Positions 16,981 through 25,887 are shown, numbered from the stretch's first letter. The stretch is 64,000 bases of DNA from Amycolatopsis pretoriensis (GCF_900107925.1 NZ_FNUJ01000002.1:744001-808000); one strand, 5' to 3'. Notes: generated by a model not told the origin, from the letters alone. Numbers and translations are program-made.

Positions 16981-18039
16981 ATGCGAGTACTGGTCACGGG
17001 CGGCGCCGGGTTCATCGGCCGCAACGTCGTCGAAGCACTGGTGGCCGGCGGGCACGAGGTCCGGGTCCTGGACGCCCTGCTCCCCCACGTGCACCCGGCC
17101 GGATCGCCGCCGGAGTTCCCCGACGGCGTCGAGTTCCGGCACGGCGACCTGCGCGACGAGTCCACAGTGGTCTCGGCGCTGCGCGGGGTCGACGCGGTGT
17201 GCCACCAGGCCGCGATGGTCGGCCGGGGCAAGGAGATCCGCGACGCGGCGCGGTACGTGACGTGCAACGACCTCGCCACCGCGCGGCTCGTCACCGCCAT
17301 GACCGAGCTGGGCCTCGGCAAGCTGGTGCTCGGGAGCTCGGTGGTGATCTACGGCGACAGCCGGTACGACTGCCCGGTGCACGGCCGGGTCCGGCCCGGC
17401 CGCCGCCCGAAGGAAGCCCTCGACGCGGGCCGGTTCGAGGTGACCTGCCCGGACTGCGGCACGACCGTCGTGGACAGTCCGGTCGAAGAGGACGATCCGC
17501 TCGATCCGCCCCGCAACGTCTACGCGGTCACGAAGCTGGCCCAGGAACACCTGGCCGGCGCGTGGGCCCGCGAGACCGGCGGCCAGGCGATCGCCTTGCG
17601 CTACCACAACGTCTACGGGCCCGAGATGCCGCCCGGAAGCCCGTATTCCGGCGTGACGGCGGTCTTCCGCACGGCGGTGGAGCGCGCCACGGCGGCCCGG
17701 GTCTTCGAGGACGGCAAGCCGTGCCGCGACTTCATCCACGTCCGCGACATCGCGACGGCGAACGTGGCGGCCCTGACGGCGGCGAACCCGGGATTCCGGG
17801 CGTTCAACGTGGCGACGGGCGACCCCCGCAGCATCGTGGAGGTGGCGGCCACCCTGGCCGCGGCGGCCGGAACGCCCCCGCCGGTGATCACGGGCGAGTA
17901 CCGCATCGGCGACGTGCGCCACATCGTGGCCTCACCGAAGCGGATCAAGGCGGAGCTGGGCTGGCTGCCCTCGACCGGGTTCGAGGAAGGCATGGCGGAA
18001 TTCGCCAAGTCCCCGATGCGCACCCCCGTGCCGGCTTAG
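16981..18039 (+). CDS. NAD-dependent sugar epimerase with zinc-ribbon-like insert
   Basis: Extended SDR of 352 residues: NAD site VLVTGGAGFIGRNV, catalytic YAVTK, and LRYHNVYGPEMP. Between strands there is an insert with DCPVHG and CPDCG, two Cys/His pairs suggesting a bound metal. This insert is known from dTDP-L-rhamnose 4-epimerase-like (WbiB-type) proteins, so a dTDP-6-deoxyhexose 4-epimerase is the best guess. ATG 16981 follows AGGAGG. A perfect hairpin terminates it. It is the last gene with SARP-type control before the NRPS region. Confidence 0.83.
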   Translation: MRVLVTGGAGFIGRNVVEALVAGGHEVRVLDALLPHVHPAGSPPEFPDGVEFRHGDLRDESTVVSALRGVDAVCHQAAMVGRGKEIRDAARYVTCNDLATARLVTAMTELGLGKLVLGSSVVIYGDSRYDCPVHGRVRPGRRPKEALDAGRFEVTCPDCGTTVVDSPVEEDDPLDPPRNVYAVTKLAQEHLAGAWARETGGQAIALRYHNVYGPEMPPGSPYSGVTAVFRTAVERATAARVFEDGKPCRDFIHVRDIATANVAALTAANPGFRAFNVATGDPRSIVEVAATLAAAAGTPPPVITGEYRIGDVRHIVASPKRIKAELGWLPSTGFEEGMAEFAKSPMRTPVPA

Positions 18040-18064
18040 CCCAGTGAATCACCAAATCGGTTCG

Positions 18065-18107
18065 ACCCCGAAAAGAGGCCGTCGCTGTGACGGCCTCTTT
18101 TCGGGGT
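18065..18107. terminator. Bidirectional hairpin terminator
   Basis: 19-bp perfect stem (18065-18083 with 18089-18107), 5-base loop, between convergent stops at 18039 and 18133; a natural border between the type II PKS and NRPS/PKS regions. Confidence 0.88.
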
Positions 18108-18132
18108 GGTGAACCGACCGCCGGCGAGGGAC

Positions 18133-19122
18133 TCAGCCGGCCAATTCCGGCAGCACCGACTTGACGAACAAGTCGATACCGGACCGGTCGTGGGCCGCCT
18201 CGAGGAAGTGCAGGATCGTGTACTCCAACCCGAGACCCTTCATACGGGTCAGCCGTTCCGCCAGCTGCTCCGGTGTGCCGACCAGCAGCCCGGAGCCGTA
18301 CAGCTTGTCGAAAGCGGCCGTTTTGTCGGCGGGGACCAGCGGCTCGTACTGTGCGCGAGCCCAGGCGAGCCGGTCCTGGACGTCCTTCTCCGTCTCGCCG
18401 ATCATGATGTTGTAGTTGGCCGACCGGACGATCGCGTCGAAATCGGTCCCCACCTCACGGCAGTGCCCGGCCAGCACCTCCGACTTGTGCTGGAACACCT
18501 CCGGGGCGCCGTCGAAGTTGGTGTAGCCGGCGTACTTCGCCGCGATCCGCAGCGTCTTCCTCTCACCTCCGCCGGCGATCCAGAGCGGGATCCCACCCTC
18601 CTGCAGGGGCAGCGGCCGGTTGATCGCGCCGTCGACCTGGTAGTGCTCGCCTTCCAGGGTCGCGGTGCCGGTGGTCCACAACTGGCGCATGATCTGCACG
18701 CCCTCGTCCAGCATGCCGAGCCGCTCGCCGGCCCGCGGGAAGCCGTAGCCGTAGGCCCGGAACTCGTGCTCGTACCAGCCGGCCCCGATCCCCATCTCCA
18801 CCCGGCCACCGGAGATGATGTCGACCGTGGACGCGACCTTGGCGAGGTACGCCGGGTTGCGGTAACCCATGGACGTGCACATCTGGCCCAGCCGCACCCG
18901 GCTGGTCGCCGCGGCGAAGCCGGCCATCAGCGACCACGCCTCGTGCGTCGCCTCCTCGGTGGGCGCCGGCACGGTGTGGAAGTGGTCGTAGACCCAGATC
19001 GACTCGAACGGCCCGTCCTCGGCGTACCGGGCCAGATCCAGCATCGTCCGCCAGTGCTCGCTCGGCTCGATCCCGACCAGGTCCAATTTCCAACCCTGCG
19101 GTATGAAAAGTCCAAATCGCAT
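18133..19122 (-). CDS. LLM-class F420-dependent oxidoreductase
   Basis: Luciferase-like monooxygenase-fold protein of 329 residues; MRFGLFIPQGW, WVYDHFH and GGRVEMGIGAGWYEHEF are typical of the F420-dependent actinobacterial group. It has no ribosome binding site, and TATGCT lies six bases before the ATG, so it may be translated from a leaderless mRNA with its own promoter. It follows the KASIII gene by 61 bases on the same strand. It may be a tailoring reductase of the NRPS/PKS product or a neighbour; the separate promoter leaves this open. Confidence 0.83.
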   Translation of the reverse strand: MRFGLFIPQGWKLDLVGIEPSEHWRTMLDLARYAEDGPFESIWVYDHFHTVPAPTEEATHEAWSLMAGFAAATSRVRLGQMCTSMGYRNPAYLAKVASTVDIISGGRVEMGIGAGWYEHEFRAYGYGFPRAGERLGMLDEGVQIMRQLWTTGTATLEGEHYQVDGAINRPLPLQEGGIPLWIAGGGERKTLRIAAKYAGYTNFDGAPEVFQHKSEVLAGHCREVGTDFDAIVRSANYNIMIGETEKDVQDRLAWARAQYEPLVPADKTAAFDKLYGSGLLVGTPEQLAERLTRMKGLGLEYTILHFLEAAHDRSGIDLFVKSVLPELAG

Positions 19123-19128
19123 GGGCCG

Positions 19129-19173
19129 AGCATACTGTCCTCGGTGAGAATCCGGCGAATTCCCACCGAGGAC
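19129..19173 (-). promoter_or_regulatory. Inverted repeat and -10 box before the LLM oxidoreductase
   Basis: 10-bp inverted repeat GTCCTCGGTG (19137-19146) and its complement (19164-19173) around a 17-base spacer lies between KASIII stop and the LLM start. TATGCT on the minus strand (19134-19129) lies directly downstream and six bases from the ATG. It may be an operator or a weak terminator for the long operon. Confidence 0.45.
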
Positions 19174-19183
19174 GCCGAACGGA

Positions 19184-20185
19184 TTATGCGGAGGCGGACC
19201 ACCTCAGCAAAGTGGCTCCCACGGACATTCCACCACCGAAGGCCGCCAGCAAGACCAGATCGCCATCGTCGATCTCGCCCGAACGGACCGCGTCGTCGAG
19301 GGTCACCGGGACGGACGCGCTGCCGAGGTTGCCGTACCGCTGGACCACGCGGTGGGTGTGCGTGTCGGTCAGGCCGCACGCCTCCACCAAGTGGTCCAGC
19401 AGCACCCCGTTCGCCTGGTGCGGCACGAAACACCGGACGTCGGCCAGGCTGGAACCGGCGTCCGTGACCAGTTTTTCGAGGATCTGCGGGACGTTGTCGA
19501 GCACGAAGTCCCGGACGGCCCGGCCCTGCATGGTGAACAGGTGACCGCCGGCCGCCAGGGTGTCCGCCGAGGTCGGCGTCCGGCTGCCGCCCGCGGGCAC
19601 CTTGATCAGGTCCTGGGCGTCGCCGTGGCTGCTCAGGTGGACGTTGAGGAATCCGCGTCCCTCGGGAACCGCGCCGACGACGGCCGCTCCCGCACCGTCG
19701 CCGAGCAGGACCGACGTGCTGCGGTCGTCGTAGTTCAGGAACCGCGAATACAGGTCGGCGCCGATCACCATCGCGTGCGCGTCGGGCTGGTCCGCCACCA
19801 GGTTGCGGGCGATCTCGAGCCCGTAGGGGAAACCGGCGCACACCACGTTGATGTCGAAGCACGCCGCGTCGTGCGAGCCGATGAGGTTCTGCACCAGGCA
19901 AGCCGTCGGCGGCTGCGGGAAGTCACCCGTGGAGGTCGAAACGATCAGGTAGTCGATCCGGTTGGGCGTGAGGTTCGCGCTTTCCAGGGCCCGGAGCGCG
20001 GCCTTGGCCGCCAGATCCGACGTCGCCTCGCCGGCGGCCGCGTAGCGCCGGGTCGCGATCCCCGTTTTGCGCAGAATCCATTCCGTCGTGATGTTCGGTA
20101 CCATCTCGACGATTTCCTCGTTGGTCACCACGCGGTCCGGCACGTACGAACCCGTGCCGAGCAGCCCGATGGTCCGCTTGGTCAT
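19184..20185 (-). CDS. Beta-ketoacyl-ACP synthase III (KASIII/FabH-like)
   Basis: FabH-like condensing enzyme, 333 residues. The Cys-His-Asn triad is visible: Cys in INVVCAGFPYGL, His in FVPHQANGVLL, Asn in RYGNLGSASVP. In clusters with a crotonyl-CoA carboxylase/reductase and a hydroxyacyl-CoA dehydrogenase, KASIII condenses a starter acyl-CoA with malonyl to begin an alkylmalonyl-CoA extender unit. ATG 20185 lies 28 bases after the dehydrogenase stop in the same operon. A starter-unit role for the type II PKS is an alternative, since some pentangular clusters carry a KASIII. Confidence 0.9.
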   Translation of the reverse strand: MTKRTIGLLGTGSYVPDRVVTNEEIVEMVPNITTEWILRKTGIATRRYAAAGEATSDLAAKAALRALESANLTPNRIDYLIVSTSTGDFPQPPTACLVQNLIGSHDAACFDINVVCAGFPYGLEIARNLVADQPDAHAMVIGADLYSRFLNYDDRSTSVLLGDGAGAAVVGAVPEGRGFLNVHLSSHGDAQDLIKVPAGGSRTPTSADTLAAGGHLFTMQGRAVRDFVLDNVPQILEKLVTDAGSSLADVRCFVPHQANGVLLDHLVEACGLTDTHTHRVVQRYGNLGSASVPVTLDDAVRSGEIDDGDLVLLAAFGGGMSVGATLLRWSASA

Positions 20186-20213
20186 GTTCCGATCCTCTCG
20201 TCGGTCCGCCCGG

Positions 20214-21068
20214 CTATCCGTAGGAATAGAAACCGTGACCGGACTTCTTGCCGAGCAACCCGGATTCGACCATCCGGACCAGCAGTGGCGGGGGCGCGTA
20301 CAACGGCTCGCCGTATTCGGCGTACAGGGCACGCGCCACGTGTACGACGACATCGGCGCCGATCAGGTCGATCAGGGCCAGCGGTCCCATCGGGTGCGCG
20401 CAGCCCAGCGTCATGCCACGGTCCACTTCGGACGCGGTGGAGAAGCCGGACTCGACCACCCGCACCGCACCCAGCAGGTACGGGACCAGCAACCCGTTGA
20501 CGACGAAGCCGGCCCGGTCCGGCGAGCTGACCACCTGCTTGCCGAGCACGCCGGTGACGAACTCCTCGGCCCGTTCCCGCACGCCGGGCGCGGTCACCAG
20601 CGAACTGATCACCTCGACCAGGGCCAGGACCTGGACCGGGTTGAAGAAGTGCAGGCCGATCACCCGCTCCGGCGCCGAGGTCACGGCGGCCAGCCGGGCG
20701 ATCGGGATGGAGGACGTGTTCGAGGCGAGGATCGCGTCGGGATCCCGCACCACCTTGTCGAGCCGCGAGAAGATGTCGAGCTTCGTCACCTCGTCCTCGG
20801 GCACGGTCTCGACCACCAGCCGGCGGTCTTCGAACTCGAGGAGGTCGGCGGTGAAGGAGATCCGGCCCAGCGCGGCGTCACGCTCGGACTCCGAGAGCTT
20901 CCCGCGGCCGACCGCCCGCTCGAGCGAGCGGCTGATCCGGCCCAGGCCCGCGTCCGCCGACGACGGACGGGACACGGCCACCTTGACGTCCAAACCGGAC
21001 CGCGCGCACAACTCGGCCAGCCCCGCGCCCATGACGCCGCAGCCGACGACACCCACCTTGTCGATCAT
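20214..21068 (-). CDS. 3-hydroxyacyl(butyryl)-CoA dehydrogenase
   Basis: NAD(P)-dependent 3-hydroxyacyl-CoA dehydrogenase of 284 residues, the short FadB2-like form. NAD site VGVVGCGVMGAGLAEL; SNTSSIPI and GLHFFNPVQVL carry the catalytic region; GFVVNGLLVPYL and HPMGPLALIDLIGAD are the C-terminal helical domain. It would reduce the 3-ketoacyl product of the KASIII. Only 9 bases separate it from the CCR stop. No enoyl-CoA hydratase is in the operon, so dehydration must be done by another enzyme. Confidence 0.92.
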   Translation of the reverse strand: MIDKVGVVGCGVMGAGLAELCARSGLDVKVAVSRPSSADAGLGRISRSLERAVGRGKLSESERDAALGRISFTADLLEFEDRRLVVETVPEDEVTKLDIFSRLDKVVRDPDAILASNTSSIPIARLAAVTSAPERVIGLHFFNPVQVLALVEVISSLVTAPGVRERAEEFVTGVLGKQVVSSPDRAGFVVNGLLVPYLLGAVRVVESGFSTASEVDRGMTLGCAHPMGPLALIDLIGADVVVHVARALYAEYGEPLYAPPPLLVRMVESGLLGKKSGHGFYSYG

Positions 21069-21077
21069 CGGATCCCC

Positions 21078-22349
21078 TCAGACCGCGGCGAGCGCGTCGA
21101 CAGTGGACTCCAGGTCGCGCAGCCCGGTGCGGGGCGCGTTGACGAGGACGGCCATGTTGCCCGGCGGGTGGGCGTTGTCGCGCATCATCTGGTGCGCCTT
21201 GCCCACTTCGCCCAGGTCACCGCACCACGACAGGCACGGGTCCAGCTTGCCCGCGCCGACCAGTTCGGTCACCTCGCGGCACTCGCGCGAGTTGGCGTAG
21301 TGCGAGCCCTGGAGCCGCTTCTGGCGCATCCAGAAGTGCCGCAGGTCGGTGTCGGCGTTGTAGCCGCTGGTGCCGCCGCAGATCACGACCATGCCACCCG
21401 CGTCGGCCACGTAGAGCGAGGTGGGGATGGTGTCCTGGCCGACGTGCTCCAGCACGATCCGCGGCGACCGGCGCTCGCCGAGGATGTCCCAGATGCGGCG
21501 GCCGAAGGTGCGCGCACCGTGCGTCCACCGGGCCATCGCCTCGTCGTCGGTGACGTCGGGCATCCGGCCCCAGTGGTCGAACTCCTTGCGGTTGATGACG
21601 CCTTCGGCGCCGAGCCGCAGGCAGTACTCCGCGCGGGCGTCGTCGGAGATGACCGCGATCGGGACGCCGCCGAACAGCCGGACGATCTGGATGGCCATCG
21701 AGCCGAGCCCGCCCGCACCGCCCCAGATCAGCACCGGGTCGCCCGGTCGCACCACGTGCGGGTCCCAGCCGCGCAGCTGCCGGTACGCGGTGACGCCGGT
21801 CAGCATGAAGCAGGCCGCCTCCTCCCAGGTGAGGTTCGCCGGCTTGGGGTGGCACTGGTACTCGTCGACCACGGTGAACTGCGCGAACGAGCCGAAGTTG
21901 TTCTCGTAACCCCAGACGTGCTGCGAGGTCGACAGGATCGGGTCGGCGCCCAGCCTGATGTCGTTGGCCGACTCGTCCCACTGGAGCCCGGAAAGGCAGA
22001 CCTCGGAGCCGACCTTGACGTCGCGGACGCCCTCGCCGACCGCCCACACCACGCCGGAGCCCTCCGAGCCGCCGATGTGGAACCCGGTCTCGTCACCGGC
22101 CTTCGTGCGGGCGGCGATCACGTCGAACGGGTAGCCGAGCGCCGCCCAGACGTTGTTGTAGTTGATCCCGGCGGCCATCACGAGCACCAGGACCTGGCCG
22201 CGGCCCAGCTCGGGCACCGGCAGGCGTTCGATCTCGAAGGCGCCGCTCGGCGGTCCGTAGCGCTCGGGGCGGATCACCGAGGCGTACATCTCCTCGGGCA
22301 CGCTGCCCAGGGGCGGGATCTCGCCCACTTCGTAGATCGACTTCGTCAT
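21078..22349 (-). CDS. Crotonyl-CoA carboxylase/reductase (alkylmalonyl-CoA formation)
   Basis: CCR-family enzyme of 423 residues in the MDR superfamily: reductive carboxylation of an enoyl-CoA with NADPH and CO2 to an alkylmalonyl-CoA. Seen are GINYNNVWAALGYPFDV, GGSEGSGVVWAVGEGV, the cofactor-site WGGAGGLGSMAIQIVR and VIGGTSG-like VICGGTSGYNADTDLR. The start at 22349 follows AAAGGAAG; a longer upstream reading lacks one. With KASIII and the dehydrogenase it makes a complete extender-unit cassette apart from the dehydratase. The side-chain length (ethyl or longer) cannot be read directly. Confidence 0.93.
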   Translation of the reverse strand: MTKSIYEVGEIPPLGSVPEEMYASVIRPERYGPPSGAFEIERLPVPELGRGQVLVLVMAAGINYNNVWAALGYPFDVIAARTKAGDETGFHIGGSEGSGVVWAVGEGVRDVKVGSEVCLSGLQWDESANDIRLGADPILSTSQHVWGYENNFGSFAQFTVVDEYQCHPKPANLTWEEAACFMLTGVTAYRQLRGWDPHVVRPGDPVLIWGGAGGLGSMAIQIVRLFGGVPIAVISDDARAEYCLRLGAEGVINRKEFDHWGRMPDVTDDEAMARWTHGARTFGRRIWDILGERRSPRIVLEHVGQDTIPTSLYVADAGGMVVICGGTSGYNADTDLRHFWMRQKRLQGSHYANSRECREVTELVGAGKLDPCLSWCGDLGEVGKAHQMMRDNAHPPGNMAVLVNAPRTGLRDLESTVDALAAV

Positions 22350-22413
22350 CGCCGGCTTCCTTTCGAGTAAGTCGGGCGCACCCGCCTTCGGGTAGCTGTC
22401 CATTGTGGATCGT

Positions 22414-25026
22414 TCAGCTCGTCGGCGAGAGAGCCGATACCACCGACCGGATCGTCGGGTGGCGGTAAAGCTCACGAAGCTGCAACGGCGGCAGGCCGCC
22501 TTCCCGCATCCGCGCCCCGATCCGGACCGCGAACAGGGAGTTGCCGCCCAGCTCGAAGAAGTCGTCGTCCAGCCCGACCGGGACCCCCAGCACCGAGCCC
22601 CACACCTCGCGCATCCGGGACGCGAGGTCGTCGCCGTCCGCGGGTGCTTCGACCGGGATCGCCGGGGTCTCCGGCGCCGGCAGCTTCGCGGCGTCCAGCT
22701 TGCCGTTCGTGGTGAGCGGCAGGGAATCCAGCGCGGTCACCGAGGTCGGCACCATGTAGTCGGGCAGGATCTCGGCGGCCCGCTTGCGCACGCCGGACGT
22801 GGCCCCCGGAACACCGGGTGCCAGCACCACGTACGCGTCGATCCGGGCGGTGGCCGCGTCGGCCGGGTCGTCCCGGCGCACCACGACGGCCGCCGTGCGC
22901 ACGTCCGGGTCCTCCAGCAGCACCGCGCGGATCTCGTCGAGCTCGATGCGGAACCCGCGCACCTTCACCTGGCTGTCGATGCGCCCCAGGTGTTCCAGCG
23001 TGCCGTCCGGCCGCAGCCGGCCCAGGTCGCCCGAGTGGTAGACACGGCCGCCGGGCCGCACCGGGTCCTCGGTGAAGCGCTGCGCGGTCAGGTCGTCCCG
23101 GCCGAGGTAGCCCGCGCTCACGCCGGCACCGCCGACCCAGATCTCGCCCGGCACGCCCGGCGGCAGCAGCCGCCCGGACGGGTCCACCACGTACAGGGTC
23201 CACCCGGGCAGGGCCGGGCCCACCGACCGCGACCCGGCCAGCGCGTGCCGCCGGGTGACCGTCTGGTGCGTGACGTGCACGGTGGTTTCGGTGATGCCGA
23301 ACATGTTCACCACGCGGCACCTCGATTCGGGGTGCGCGTCGAACCACGGCAGCAGCGCCCGCTGGTCCAGCGGCTCACCGCCGAACACCACGAGCCGCAC
23401 CACCAGATCGTCGTGCGGCACTTCCAGCAGCTGCGCGAACGCCGACGGGGTCTGGCTGAGCACGGTGACCCGCTCCGCCGCCAGCAGGTCGCGGAACTTC
23501 TCCGGTTCGCGGGAGACGAAGTAGGGCACCACGACCAGCCGGCCGCCGGTCAGCAGGCAGCCCCAGATCTCCCACACCGAGAAGTCGAACGCGCTGGAGT
23601 GGAACAGCGTCCACACGTCGGACGAGCCGAGCCCGTACTCCTCGCGGGTCGCGTCCACCAACGCGATCACGTTGCGGTGCGGCACCACGACGCCCTTGGG
23701 CCGGCCCGTCGAGCCGGACGTGTAGATCACGTACGCGGGGTCGTCCGCCGACACCGCGCTGGTGACCGGGTCCGTCCCGGCCGCGATCACGTCGTCGGGG
23801 GTCACCGCGGTGACCCCGGGGAGTTCGGGCAGCCGCGTGAGCACCAGGCGGAGGCCCGCGTCCTGGGCGGTGTAGGCCAGCCGTTCGGCCGGGTAGGCGG
23901 GGTCGGCCGGCACGTAGACGGCGCCCGCCTTCAGCACGCCCAGCAGGGTGACGACGAGTTCGGCGGTGCGCTCCAGGCACACTCCGACGCGATCGCCGTC
24001 CGACACGCCCAGCGCGCGCAGCCCGGCGGCCACCGCGTCCGAACGATCGTCGAGCTCGCGGTAGGTCAGCGAGACTTCGCCGTCGGTCAGCGCCACCCGC
24101 TCGGGGGTGCGGGCCGCGACCGCGCGGAACGCCGCGTCGATCCGGGCCGGCGTGGTCGTCAGCTCCCGGTCCGACCGGCCCAGTGCGGCCACCCGCTCGC
24201 GTTCGGCCGCGTCGAGCAGCTCGACCGCTTCGGGCGCCACGTCCGGGTTCGCCAGCACCTGGCGGTGCACGTGCGCGAGGTGCCGGGTGAACTGCCCGAC
24301 CTGCGCGCGCGAGATCCGGCCCGCCTGGTGGTCGCAGCGCAACCGGACCGTGCCACCCTTGCGCCACAACGAGAACGTCAGCGGCAGCGGCGGCGCGAGG
24401 CAGGGCCGGTACTCGTCGGTCCGGAAGTCCACATCGGACACCAGAAGCCCGGCCACGGCGGGATCGCCGGTCGGTTCGGCGGCCGCTCCCGGGCTCACCC
24501 GGACCGCGCCCGAGCCGGTGCCGATGACCGCCCAGCCGGGCGAGCCTTCCGGGTCGTAGCGCATCAGGGTGACCGCGAGCGCGGTGCGCCAGCTCTCCGC
24601 CGTCCCGGCCTCGGACAGCGGCAGGACCAGCTCGGCCACCCCCGCGTCCACGGCGTCGGCGGCGCGAGCCCAGTCGGGCACCGCGGCCGCCGCGACCGGC
24701 ACCACGTCGGTGCCGGCGGGTTCGACCGGAGCCGAGCCGGTCAGCGCCGCCGCGACGGCTCGCAGCCCGGCGGCGTCCAGGAATCCCCGGTCCGCCACCA
24801 GGACCAGGTCGGCGAGCCCGTCCCGGTACCGCAGCAGGGTGCACCGCAGGCGGTTCGTGGCACGGTTCATCTCGGCTTCGCGCAACCGGTGTGCGACCGG
24901 CTCGGCGGACCCCGCGGGTACGTCCTCCACCCACAGCCGGGACCAGCCGGGGGCGGTCAGCACCTCCGGCCGGACCGCCTCGGCGAGCCGGACCCGCAGC
25001 GCGTGGCATCGGGCAGCTGATAACAC
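22414..25026 (-). CDS. NRPS: degenerate C-like segment, adenylation domain, PCP
   Basis: NRPS subunit of 870 residues. Residues 1-275 resemble a shortened condensation domain whose HHxxxDG is replaced by ADRGFLD, so it should be inactive. Residues 290-785 are an A domain (YTSGSTGRPKG, FDFSVWEIW, NMFGITETTVH, YHSGDLGR, PLTTNGK), and 795-865 a PCP with LGGNSLFAV (Ser830). My hand-read specificity code is DFWSVGMVHK, closest to the threonine consensus DFWNIGMVHK. GTG 25026 follows GGAGG. Codon 2 is the rare Leu codon TTA. It needs a partner condensation domain, probably from the separate C-PCP subunit. Confidence 0.92.
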   Translation of the reverse strand: MLSAARCHALRVRLAEAVRPEVLTAPGWSRLWVEDVPAGSAEPVAHRLREAEMNRATNRLRCTLLRYRDGLADLVLVADRGFLDAAGLRAVAAALTGSAPVEPAGTDVVPVAAAAVPDWARAADAVDAGVAELVLPLSEAGTAESWRTALAVTLMRYDPEGSPGWAVIGTGSGAVRVSPGAAAEPTGDPAVAGLLVSDVDFRTDEYRPCLAPPLPLTFSLWRKGGTVRLRCDHQAGRISRAQVGQFTRHLAHVHRQVLANPDVAPEAVELLDAAERERVAALGRSDRELTTTPARIDAAFRAVAARTPERVALTDGEVSLTYRELDDRSDAVAAGLRALGVSDGDRVGVCLERTAELVVTLLGVLKAGAVYVPADPAYPAERLAYTAQDAGLRLVLTRLPELPGVTAVTPDDVIAAGTDPVTSAVSADDPAYVIYTSGSTGRPKGVVVPHRNVIALVDATREEYGLGSSDVWTLFHSSAFDFSVWEIWGCLLTGGRLVVVPYFVSREPEKFRDLLAAERVTVLSQTPSAFAQLLEVPHDDLVVRLVVFGGEPLDQRALLPWFDAHPESRCRVVNMFGITETTVHVTHQTVTRRHALAGSRSVGPALPGWTLYVVDPSGRLLPPGVPGEIWVGGAGVSAGYLGRDDLTAQRFTEDPVRPGGRVYHSGDLGRLRPDGTLEHLGRIDSQVKVRGFRIELDEIRAVLLEDPDVRTAAVVVRRDDPADAATARIDAYVVLAPGVPGATSGVRKRAAEILPDYMVPTSVTALDSLPLTTNGKLDAAKLPAPETPAIPVEAPADGDDLASRMREVWGSVLGVPVGLDDDFFELGGNSLFAVRIGARMREGGLPPLQLRELYRHPTIRSVVSALSPTS

Positions 25027-25052
25027 GTGTCCTCCTAGTCAGGGCGCGCCGG

Positions 25053-25877
25053 TCAGTGCGCGGAGAAGCCGCCGTCGACGGTCAGCACCGAGCCGGTCAC
25101 CTGCGCCGAGTCGTCCGACGCGAGGAACACCACGGCCCCGGCCACGTCGTCCGGCTCGACCAGCCGGTTCATCGGCTGCGACTGGGTGAACGCGGCCACG
25201 TGCTCGTCCGCGGGGACGTCCAGCGCGCGGGCGATCTCCCGCAGCATCAGGCCTTCACCCTCGGTGGTGTCCCGGACGTTGCCCGGGCACACCGCGTTCA
25301 CCCGCACCTGCATCGGCGCGTAGTCCAGCGCCGCGGCCTTGGTCAGCCCGATCAGCCCGTGCTTGGCGGCCACGTACCCGGCGAAGTGCCGGTAGCCGAC
25401 CAGCCCGGCCGTGGACGCGATGTTCACGATGCTGCCCGAGCGCGCGTCGCTCATGGTCTTGCCGACCTCGCGGATCAGCCGCCACGCGCCGGTCAGGTCG
25501 ACGTCGATCATCAGCGACCACTCGTCTTCGGTGATCTCGTGCACGCGCTTGCCCGAAGGCGCGGCGATGCCCGCGTTGTTGACCACGCTGTCGATCCGGC
25601 CGTAGCGCTCGATCGCCAGCTCCACGGCGTCCCGGACCGACACCGCGTCGCGCACGTCCGCCTTCGCGGTGAGCACGGACACCCCCCGGTCCCGGCACAA
25701 CGCCGCGGTGTGCTCCAGCTGACCCGCCGAGCCCAGCGGGTACGGCACCCCCGCCAGGTCCGCGCAGACGTCCAGCAGCAGGAGGTCCGCGCCTTCGGCG
25801 GCGCAGGCGACCGCCGTGGCGCGGCCGATCCCGCGGGCCGCCCCGGTGATGACGACGACCTTTCCCCTCAACCGCAC
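25053..25877 (-). CDS. SDR of the mycofactocin-coupled type
   Basis: SDR of 274 residues with VVITGAARGIGRATA, VVNNAGIA, a Ser in NIASTAG and YVAAKHG. An unusually long segment after the second strand (LLLDVCADLAGVPYPLG) is characteristic of the family whose nicotinamide is not exchanged and which is coupled to mycofactocin. Probably oxidises or reduces an intermediate of the hybrid peptide. GTG 25877 follows GAGGGG; 10 bases separate it from the thioesterase. No mycofactocin genes are in the window. Confidence 0.85.
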   Translation of the reverse strand: MRLRGKVVVITGAARGIGRATAVACAAEGADLLLLDVCADLAGVPYPLGSAGQLEHTAALCRDRGVSVLTAKADVRDAVSVRDAVELAIERYGRIDSVVNNAGIAAPSGKRVHEITEDEWSLMIDVDLTGAWRLIREVGKTMSDARSGSIVNIASTAGLVGYRHFAGYVAAKHGLIGLTKAAALDYAPMQVRVNAVCPGNVRDTTEGEGLMLREIARALDVPADEHVAAFTQSQPMNRLVEPDDVAGAVVFLASDDSAQVTGSVLTVDGGFSAH

Positions 25878-25887
25878 GCGAATCCCC

